A program made the position numbers and the translations under genes. Shown here piece by piece: positions 55,801-64,000 of a stretch of DNA of 64,000 nt. The stretch spans positions 806,001 to 870,000 of the forward strand of contig JAPXFQ010000127.1 in the NCBI GenBank assembly GCA_028564705.1, given 5' to 3'. Under the pieces are notes generated by a model. That model did not search any database, had not been told where the DNA came from, and saw nothing but the letters and a program-made list of their open reading frames with translations. The DNA is from Apricaphanius iberus (taxonomy: Eukaryota; Chordata; Actinopteri; Cyprinodontiformes; Aphaniidae). How positions within the stretch are numbered: position 1 is the first letter of the stretch; every line of letters begins with the position of its first letter.

Positions 55801-58327
55801 ACATAATCCTATTGGATCCTCATTAGTTTCCCAAGTAGTGGTTAACCTTCCTGGAGTCCAATTAATTAAATTTAGTAATCATATAAAATACCACAATGAT
55901 AAGTGGCATTATGACATTTTAAAAACAAAATTCAGAAATGCTGCAGTTTTAATCAGTCTAACCCTGCAATACGATGTGTGCATTCAGCAGAGAGCAGCAC
56001 ACGTGCACCGCATGAATTACATTTATTACTGAAAAATGAAAAACAGAATTCGCAGCATTTTTGGCTAATTTTTGTGCCAGAGACACATGATGGATCCATA
56101 GGCATTAGTCCTCCTCTCTCTAGCCGTGGTGCAGCTTGCATTAGCGTCCGTAAACTCCTTATTTGAATATTGCTGCTTGCGCCTGTTGAGAAATGCTCAC
56201 ACAATCTTAGTAAATACCCCGCAAATAAAGGACAACCCACTCACGCAAACTTTTAGCGCTGCACGCAATTTTGTTGTCATTATCAGGAATCTTGATAAAT
56301 CAGCCTGTAAATGTCTTAGTTTAGCAATATTTCTTAGATAATAAAAACATGATCTAGTCAACAACTTAACATGATTATCTATCATGAAAGCAGAGTCAAA
56401 CATTATTCCAGAGTTTTAAACAGAGGGCTTAACAGGAAAACTTATAGGTTCTAAAAAGTCCTTAATCTTTCCTACATTTTCCCAAACACAAAGATGATTA
56501 ATTCTGTTTCTCTTCATTTAGTTGCAGAAAATTATCAGCCACCCAGGCTTTTACAGAATTGAAACAATTTACACGATACTGAGCATGAACATTTCATTTC
56601 GATGAAAAGACATATAAAGATGTATGTCATCTGCATAAGAATGGTAGGAGGTGTCCTTGAAACATGTCAGGATGGAGCCGAGCGGAAGCAAATAAAGCAA
56701 AAACAGCATAGGCCCTAAAACAGAACCCTAAGTAGCACCATAAGATACAGGATGGGAAGCAGATCTATAAGGTGAAGAAGCTGGGAAGACAGATCTATTT
56801 GAAAGGTATGAAGTAATCCATTTTATGCAGTGCCCGGAACACCAGCCCAACACCTCAGCTTATTTAACAGGGTCGGATGGTGCACAGTGTCAAACGCTGA
56901 TGTCAACTCCAACAGGTACAAAGCACTTTCTGCCATCATACTGGATCAAAATATCATTAGAAACTCTAAGAAGAGCAGTTTCAGTTGATCTAATCTAATT
57001 TACAGAAATCTGACTGAAAGTGATCAAGTCTATTATGTTGGTCAAAAGCAGACGTCAAAAGCATGTGATGGATTTACTTTAAAAACCACAATATAAGTCT
57101 CAAATGGTTCATGTTGATAATGTGTATGTCTCAGATAATGCTCAGATCATGCTACAAAGGATTATTATACTTGTTCACATTTTTTTCTGCCTACATTTAG
57201 ATGGCAGACCACACCGATGTCCTGCAAGGAATCGAGAGAGTGCCTGGTGTTCAATACCCTGTTTTGACTCCTAACATGCAAGGTTTTCAGGATGCTGTAA
57301 GTGTTAAGAGTCCCTCCAGTGTGGTGAATTGTGCCATGTATAGTTTAAAATTAAATTTTGTCACACTTGTATCTTTTAAAATTGAATTTAGTAACACATC
57401 AAACTTATTTTTGGCTGCAAACAAAAATATGACTTGAACAAAATTTAAAATAAATATTTTCTTTGCTGTTCAAAGGTCGCGGCAGGTGCCACTGAAATCG
57501 CTGTATTTGGATCTGCTTCTGAAACCTTTAGCAAAAGAAATATCAACTGCTCTATTTCTGAAAGCATGCAGCGGTTTGAGGAAGTCATTAGTACTGCCAA
57601 GGATCGGCAAATCCCTGTTCGTGGGTTTGTATTCTAAATGTTTAATGTCACTTTCAGTCACGCTTTAATGTCATGCTGATTAACAGATTTACTATGAAAA
57701 ACTATAAAAAAGAAAAAAATGATCAGATAACACAGTTCCAGATGGCAAACAGATTATTTTGAACAAAGCCGAAACCACAATTCCAACTGGACCATAAATT
57801 TTTCCCAGCCGACACAACCCTAAGTCTTTGGAACCAAATTCACAAACAATTTCAGAGAGTTTTCAAAAAATCTATAAAACGTCTACAGCAGAGACATTAA
57901 GCTTAGATAAATTGACCTTATTACTTTTTCAGGTATGTTTCTTGTGCTCTCGGGTGCCCGCATGAGGGACACATCGAACCCTCACAGGTTGCTAAGGTAG
58001 AGCTATATTTATATTTTTAATAGACTTTGTGAGTTAGCCACCACTGATTTCAATTACTTTTTACTTACATTACTTGCCATGATGTTAATTTTGTTTACTT
58101 GTGACAATATCTTACAACATTTCCACCTTTTTTTTAAGGTAGCAAAAAGATTATATGAAATGGGCTGTTATGAGATTTCCTTGGGTGATACGATTGGTGT
58201 TGGTACGCCTGGCTCCATGTTCAAGATGCTGCAGAAAGTGATGAAGGATGTGCCCGTCAGTGCTCTTGCAGTTCATTGCCATGACACCTACGGTCAAGCA
58301 CTTCCCAACATCCTAACTGCTCTTCAG
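52715..58327 (+). CDS. hmgcll1: hmgcll1, HMG-CoA lyase-like 1, N-terminal part (partial; 7 exons)
   Basis: Extramitochondrial 3-hydroxymethyl-3-methylglutaryl-CoA lyase, splitting HMG-CoA to acetyl-CoA and acetoacetate in ketone-body and leucine metabolism. Coding join: 52715-52810, 53961-54038, 54411-54518, 57201-57296, 57476-57624, 57933-57996, 58139-58327, giving 260 residues in frame. It starts MGN, whose Gly2 suits N-myristoylation, as known for HMGCLL1; there is no mitochondrial presequence, which separates it from hmgcl. [12 protein letters not shown] holds the catalytic R51 and D52; [11 protein letters not shown] holds the metal-binding H243 and H245. The catalytic-cysteine exon (GLGGCPYAKG) and C-terminus were not found up to 64000 and must lie to the right. 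Confidence 0.93.
52811..53505. other. hmgcll1 intron 1, left part
   Basis: AT-rich with A-rich tracts near 52945-53000; no feature recognised. Confidence 0.4.
53510..53670 (+). repeat. teleost high-copy repeat fragment
   Basis: Contains ggacaatttagagaggctaa, cagtcatgtttttggactgt, agtacccagagggaaccca and gcaaactccatgcagaaaga, matching the right half of 4755-5105. Confidence 0.65.
53961..54038 (+). CDS. hmgcll1: hmgcll1 exon 2
   Basis: Acceptor ttctacag; encodes [20 protein letters not shown] with the catalytic Arg-Asp. Donor gtagac, phase 0. Confidence 0.95.
54411..54518 (+). CDS. hmgcll1: hmgcll1 exon 3
   Basis: Acceptor ttcctcag; [20 protein letters not shown], then [16 protein letters not shown]. 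Donor gtaata, phase 0. Confidence 0.95.
54690..57050 (-). repeat. interspersed repeat in hmgcll1 intron 3, split by a MITE
   Basis: 54690-55289 starts with the tatatagcacctttcaagat block and contains, on the minus strand, [13 protein letters not shown], a reverse-transcriptase-like C-terminal block. 56320-57050 has blocks common in fish dispersed repeats (gtcatctgcataagaatg, ggccctaaaacagaaccc, gtgtcaaacgctgatgtcaa). The two halves appear to be one older unit separated by the element at 55290-56316. Family not assigned. Confidence 0.4.
55290..56316. mobile_element. non-autonomous DNA transposon, copy 2 (near complete)
   Basis: Ends are inverse of one another: GGGGATGATCTATCAACGG at the left, CTTGATAAATCAGCCTGT at the right. 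The interior matches 30346-31780 in the bmp5 intron. No protein motif. Target duplication not secured. Confidence 0.6.
57201..57296 (+). CDS. hmgcll1: hmgcll1 exon 4
   Basis: Acceptor catttag; [20 protein letters not shown], then [12 protein letters not shown]. Donor gtaagt, phase 0. Confidence 0.95.
57476..57624 (+). CDS. hmgcll1: hmgcll1 exon 5
   Basis: Acceptor tcaaag; [20 protein letters not shown], then [18 protein letters not shown] to PVR and two bases of glycine. The donor is gtttgt, off consensus, but it is the only one that keeps the frame with exon 6. Confidence 0.9.
57933..57996 (+). CDS. hmgcll1: hmgcll1 exon 6 (64 bp)
   Basis: Acceptor ttttcag; completes glycine, then [20 protein letters not shown] and K. 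The donor chosen is gtagag after AAG; an earlier gttgct would drop the conserved VAK. Confidence 0.88.
58139..58327 (+). CDS. hmgcll1: hmgcll1 exon 7 with HCH metal-binding motif
   Basis: Acceptor ttttaag; [20 protein letters not shown], then VGTPGSM and [20 protein letters not shown]. Donor gtgagg, phase 0. The two histidines coordinate the divalent metal in this family. Confidence 0.95.
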
Positions 58328-58460
58328 GTGAGGTCTCCTGAAATATGGCAGGCAGTGTAATATTTCAGAAATACTACAATATATGACTGCTTAAAAGTAT
58401 TACTTTTATACGTTTACTCTAATGGTTACAGTTAAAGCCTAGACCTCATTTTTAAACTAT
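58328..58460. other. start of hmgcll1 intron 7
   Basis: AT-rich intron directly after exon 7; nothing recognised. Confidence 0.4.
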
Positions 58461-58461
58461 A

Positions 58462-59120
58462 GGGGCTATTTCTCAATATCAAGGCGCCTCGCCTACCCAG
58501 GCAGTGCCTCGGTAGGCGAGGCACCTTGCTTATGAGGACACTGTCCTTCCTTGGTCAAAGAAAAGAGAAGAAAACAGTTAAATTGAACAGACTTTCCACA
58601 CGTAACCGCAGCTGCCGACTTACGTGCTCTGTTTATGTTCCGCCCGTCGTTGTAGCATTGTAACGTAGTAACATTACTTCAGCCATGGAACTGGAAATGT
58701 ATAACGACCGTTTATGTCGGTTAAATCAAAATGTGTAAGCGAATTAGTACCTGGTAGCCACCGAACCTGCAACTACTAAGCAACTAACCAACCATATATA
58801 AGTGCTTTGGGGATCTGAAAAATAATAATAAAAAAATAAACATTTTAGATATAAGCTCAATAGCTAAAATTAGTTGATTTACTTTTAAAATGGAAATTTA
58901 TCCCCGAAGTAGCTGCTGCTGGGTCCTACCGCACAGTATTTTGGACTGAGAGAAGGCATCAAGGCGTCTCAAATGTATGCTTGGTCAGTTAGCTAAATGG
59001 CTAACAAGACTACACATGAACATTGGAATACTACTTGGTGGTCCCTGATGAAGTATCTCCTAGGCAACCGGGGCAGGACCAAGGCATCAAGGTGAGGTTC
59101 CTGGGCATTGAGAAACACCC
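58462..59120. mobile_element. MITE with inverted ends
   Basis: The left end GGGGCTATTTCTCAAT and right end ATTGAGAAACACCC are inverse over about 12 bp, and related aaggcatcaagg/ctcaatatcaaggcg blocks follow inside both ends. About 0.66 kb, no coding. AGG on both flanks could be a 3-bp duplication but is not decisive. hAT or Harbinger type not settled. Confidence 0.55.
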
Positions 59121-62100
59121 AGGGTGTTTTTTGCTAGAGATGCTTTGATCCTGGATGTTTAGGTACCAGTGCCATCCATCCATTAACTATTCCGCCTGCT
59201 TATCCTTGCAGGTTCATGTGGGGGGCACCACAGGACTAGAGACCAAATCTGATATCTAAATTTACGTATCAATCAATATTTGTTAATCAAGAACACTTTT
59301 ATGTTGATTTTGATCATATTAACATAAAAGATAACAAGAGTTAATCACTACAGCCTTACTGCTACAATATGTTTACATACTGTACTGTACATCCATTTAA
59401 TATATATATACGCCACAGAATGATCCATTCTTGTCTGTATTTATATCACTGTCAGCTGCAGAACTGCTAAACCAGACGATAGAAATTCAGGAGGGGGTGG
59501 GGGGTGGCAGGATGATACTGCATAAAAGATTTCAAAAGGTAATGGTAGTTTAATCAACAAAGCTGCTTAGTATAGTGTCATTTTCTAAGCCTTTCTATAA
59601 TGAATGGTCAATAATTGAAATATTTATTAACAGAGACAGATTCACACTGTGAGAGATTGAGAAACGTACCACAAAACAGCTAAATAGAAGAAAAGCTCAC
59701 TATTTCAAAGAAATAAACTCAAAAATATATAATGGTGATACTTTAAAAACCATTGCTCACAGTTATTTCTGTCAACGGAGTTACCATCACAGTCTGTCTG
59801 TACTTTTTTGGACTGTAAATATTGCTACCATATGTCAAAGTCCTGCAACAGGCTGTCAACATTTCCAGATCTCTCATATTGCTGCTGAAGCTGTAACCAT
59901 CCAAAGTAAGTTTTGTTGTTCTTAATGTTTACCTAAAACACATTTTCTCCTCTCCAATACATAAAAAATATATCAGAAGAAAGTGACACCAACCACTGTT
60001 GAATGTACACTCTGCAGTAGCAGACTATCAACATTGTGTGTAGATTGTAAGGAATCTGCTTAATCTGAAGAACACAACTATTTATAAATTGGAGAGACAG
60101 GGTGGAGTGCAGCCATACATGCCTAACACACAGAAAGATTATTCACCTTCTAACCAATGAGTCTAGGCAATGAACATTGGTATCTTGCTTGTCATTTTCT
60201 CCAATTATAGTGAGTTAGTCTAAGACTGAATAGTTCATCATAACGATTTTGAGCAGTGAAATATATGCTATATGGTGGATTTCTCTTTTGTTGATCATTT
60301 ATGGTTTTTGTTATTGAAATCACAAACAAACATGTTAGATGGGTAATCAGCAAAAAGTTGCATAGAAGTTTTTTTTTTTTTACATATCAATGTACTACTC
60401 AGTTTTCTTTTGTCCTACCTTTCTTGATTTCCAAGTCTCCTCCTTTTAAAAGTACTTTCAAAGTGAATGCAAGGAACCAAGAGATGAGATCTGGAATAGT
60501 TTGAAATATATTTACATAAAACAGTAAATAGGTAGAAATCCAGATTTTCAGAGACTCAAAAACCCAATGGCCTACAACTAAACAAATAAGAATCAAAAGC
60601 TATTGGTTGTTAACTGTTTTTATCAATATATCTAATGCAATGTTTTCCTTTTTTTTGAGAGTTTGAGTTCATATAAGTTATGTTATTATTCAAATTATAT
60701 CAATCGCAGATGATTTTTTTAAATTGACCACTGGAGATAGGCATCAGCAACCTTTCTTGTCTGACATTTTCTTCAGTTAGAATGTAGTGACAGCATGATT
60801 TATTTAGTTTTTACAAAGTACAATACACTATTTTCTTGTCTCCCTTGAATAATTCAAATAAAAGTAAAATAAATTTGAAATAGTCAGTTAACCTGGAACT
60901 TTCCAAAGTTTAAACATGATGTATCATTTTAAAAATGTATCCATTGTTAAATATTTTGAGATTAATAAGAGCTTTGAAAAAACACAACCTCAGCCTCTAC
61001 AGAAGGCAACGTTACTCATGAACTATCAGATGAAAAATCCCAGAAATTTAAGCAAAATATAAGATTTGGGATACTCCATACCTTTGAAATAGACTTAACA
61101 GGGAGAAATGACAGTGATGTGCTCATAATAATTCACAAAAAACAAATTGAACCAATGGACAAGGCATCATTTGGGGTGTTTTTCACCTCTTTGCCTGCAG
61201 CAACTGCAAACCCGCCATACATCCAGACATAAATCAGAGGTAACTGAGATATGGCTGTATCAGTTCTCTAGAGCACATTGTCACTGCACATGAGGAAGCC
61301 CATTGGGGGCTGGGTGGGTCAACAGATGTGAAGGGGTCAGGACAAAGGCTCACCTATTCGGTGTCTGTTGGACAAAGCAACTGGGAGCGAGGTGGATGGA
61401 AGGGCCCTGGGGGGCTCCTAACTCGTCTGTCGCTTGGCTGTTGAACTCTTTGACAATGCTGCGCTTAAAGCCACTGGAAAATGATCCTTTTTATTTCCTC
61501 AGCGCTGAGAATGTGGTGAATAGTGCTACAGCCTAGAACCCAAAAGTTTTCAAACCACCTTCTTTTTCAGGGTGAGCCAAAGAAAATTAATTTTTTTGGC
61601 TCCATTATCAAATGCATAAATTATTAAAAATATTATATTACATTTAAAAATGATTTTGTTGTTGACATAAGTTGCAGGCCAGGTTGTACAAAGGCTCAAT
61701 ATTTTTTGTTTTAAATGTCAATTTCTAAAGTCATAAAGTGTAATCTTAACAGTAAAGTGAAAGAGCAGTGTTAGTCTGTGAAAATCCTCTGCGGATCATA
61801 CTCTTTATGATTCATCACAGCTGCGGCATACCCAGAAAAAATAATAGCAGCCGGGGATATTTTGCTCACCGTTTGCTCACCCATAAACAAGAAGGAAATG
61901 AAAGATTTTATCATACTCTTTCATTACTGTGTGCCAGAACTCCACACCACCAACCGAGAGAGAAATGAATTCCCCCAGTGCTGCCAGCCCTGAGTCACTT
62001 CTTTTGTTCCTGATAAAGACATTCCTCTGTCTTTGTAACTTCTTTTTTTTTTTCAGGAGGTTGGAGTGAGCTTTGTCTGAAACCTATTGGGGCAGGTCTC

Positions 62101-63130
62101 ACTATGACAATGTATGTGCTTAGATTTCAAAGGCTTGACGTGGAATCTTTTTATGCTTTCTTGCAATTTTGGTGCAGTGTGCCCTTCTGCGTCAGGGGTT
62201 TACAGTACATTCTCTGTAGAGGATGGCTTACAGTCTGTATTGCAAAAGGCAATGATCAGATTATTGGTCAGGGTGTTCGTTGTTCCCCCCTGACAGAGAA
62301 GCATTTGAAAAGTTTTTTTTAAAGTGAAATCCCATTAACAATCATATAGGGACTCTGGCTCACACAAACAAATCCACAGTCTAAATAATGATGATAAAGT
62401 GTTTCAAATTCTGTTTGTTCTGCTAAACTTTTTCAAAACATCATCTTTATTTCTAATCTCTTCATCTTTGAATGCAATTCTGTAATCTGGGCTAGATTTT
62501 TTTTACCCTTGAGGTTTAATTGAAATGAGTGACACCCACAAAAAGATGCCATTTAGACTTAAAAATAGTCAGCTAGTTTAGCTGTTTCACTTCTTAGACT
62601 CAGTGTCAGTCACCTCTTCTCTCCCATCCCAAACTCCTGAATGTCACTCACTCATTCATCTGGGATCCATGCACTGTGGTCTCATGAGGAAACGTAGCTT
62701 TTTATTATAAAATATTTCTTGCTCAGGAATAAAGATATTTATTTGTTCAAAATTATTTAAAGGTTTTTGTTCGAAATAAGTATCACGATAAAACACATTA
62801 TTTGTGCCTTTCTGAATACCTTATTCTGGTTGAGCTCCACCCCTGAAAGCAAATTCTTCATCACTGAAATGAAAACAACTTTTTGAGTTCCTTTGACATG
62901 AAACAAAAGGCTAAATACAACGTCATAAAAAAAAACTGCCAAAAATAATCCCCAATTGACCAAACTTTATACAATACTGAAAAGCACAGTTCTTCCGACA
63001 ATTACCAAAGCCAGACTCCTTTATTAGGTTGCCAGACAGAGAGGCAGGATTTGTCACTACAGGGAGACTGTCCAATGATGGGGTGACTTACATCACTCCA
63101 TCTAATGCTTTGCTTTTATGTGTAAGTATG
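59121..63130. other. hmgcll1 intron 7, no coding exon found
   Basis: Searched in frame for the expected next exon (MGINVVDSAVSGLGGCPY-like) without success. Mostly AT-rich; 61270-61530 is more GC-rich with a 77-codon open frame of no recognised family. Confidence 0.4.
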
Positions 63131-63139
63131 GTTGATAAA

Positions 63140-63540
63140 TAAGGACCCTGGATTCCATGAGGCATAATGTGCAGATGAAGACCCAAATGCGGACAGGTAG
63201 GATGTAACTGATTTAATGAAGGAGGGAGAAAGACAAACATGTGGAAACAATAAAATACCTTGAACACTAGGTACAAGGGTAGGAAGACAAAGAATTCAGC
63301 AGGGAAATAGAGATATAAGAGGGCTTAAATATACTGGGGAGGGGTGGAAATTGACACAAAAACCAGGAAAAGTGTTAGAGACAACCAGATGCAGGTGTGC
63401 GAGGGAGAGAGGAGTTGCAGCTGGGACAAGAGGTAGACTGTCAAGAGAAAACAGAGAGAACAAAGGAAGGCCACATAAAACACAAAGCGGAAAGAAATTC
63501 AAACAAGAACTTAGAAATGCATAATGATAAATGTGCACCA
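63140..63540 (-). repeat. probable interspersed repeat
   Basis: A-rich, purine-biased stretch with gatgaagacccaaatgcgga, gggcttaaatatactgggga and gatgcaggtgtgc, an arrangement common at the ends of fish dispersed elements in reverse orientation. Family not assigned. Confidence 0.35.
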
Positions 63541-64000
63541 TTACAGAGAAATAAACTATATGTTATAGGCTACATTGAATCTTTTATATGTATACACTAG
63601 GGGTGGAGCAAAAAACAAATGCAGTATTCATAAAGGCATATATTGTACTGATTCCAGGCAGACACTTGACTCCTGTGCTGCGCCATCTCTATGATGGTGT
63701 GCGGACAAAAACCACCAAACACTGACAACAACATGACTTACAGGAGCATGGTTACATTTGGAACATTTTGCATTTTTACATTTGGAACACAAACTATGAC
63801 GTAAAACAGAGAACTTCTACAATTAACACATTTTACCCATAAGTCTTTGTCCAACCGTGCCCCAATTGTTTTTAGGTTTTTTTTTGTGAAGGTTTTGTGG
63901 CCACAGTGGCCTTTCTTTTGGTCTCTTTTAAATGACGTTCCCGTTACCTGTTCATTGAAAGATCAACCAACATTGCATATCCATGATTATCAAAATGGAT

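Noticed and set aside
61303..61536. Possible missing hmgcll1 exon in a GC-richer stretch
   Set aside because: Its translation has no resemblance to the expected catalytic-cysteine region and no suitable splice borders.

Overview
The window is vertebrate, almost certainly teleost fish, nuclear DNA. It is AT-rich, the genes are split by GT-AG introns, the three host genes match vertebrate families exon by exon, and the spaces between exons are packed with fish-type transposons (Tc1, L2-type LINEs, a Penelope-like element, THAP-domain DNA transposons, MITEs). All three genes lie on the + strand in the order col21a1 (3' part) - bmp5 (complete) - hmgcll1 (5' part). This is the same neighbourhood as COL21A1-BMP5-HMGCLL1 on human chromosome 6p12, so it is a conserved vertebrate block.

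1-14.7 kb: the last seven coding exons of a FACIT collagen, best identified as col21a1. They are Gly-X-Y repeats with short interruptions, ending in a C-terminal tail with two cysteines, and their phases join perfectly. The last intron (4733-14014) holds a truncated Penelope-like element with a target-site duplication, a fragmented Tc1 copy, a tRNA-like SINE head, a TTA microsatellite and a 1.8-kb THAP-domain transposon with long inverted ends.

17.6-33.1 kb: bmp5, with seven coding exons giving 460 codons, an RSVR processing site and the seven-cysteine TGF-beta knot. Its introns contain a 572-bp MITE with a 3-bp duplication, a Tc1 relic split by a TTAA-flanked MITE, and diverged dispersed repeats. 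Intron 1 has a stretch with two directly repeated nuclear-receptor half-site pairs that may be regulatory.

33.1-52.6 kb: gene-free and transposon-dense. It holds a 5'-truncated L2-type LINE with an open reverse-transcriptase frame inside a Tc1 relic, a solo LTR with a 5-bp duplication, a possible LTR-element remnant with a primer-binding-site-like motif, a fold-back MITE, a second THAP-domain element, and a Tc1-like element containing a nested Harbinger-like MITE.

52.7-64 kb: hmgcll1, with seven coding exons (260 codons) from the N-myristoylation start MGN through the HCH metal-binding motif. The catalytic-cysteine exon and the 3' end lie beyond the right edge.

bmp5 is a secreted signal, col21a1 an extracellular-matrix component and hmgcll1 an extramitochondrial HMG-CoA lyase. 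They share synteny, not a pathway. I found no bacterial-type operon, CRISPR array or undescribed molecular system. The most notable material is nested transposon architecture and a few candidate regulatory motifs. Transposon family assignments rest on recognised motifs, terminal repeats and duplications, without database searches.
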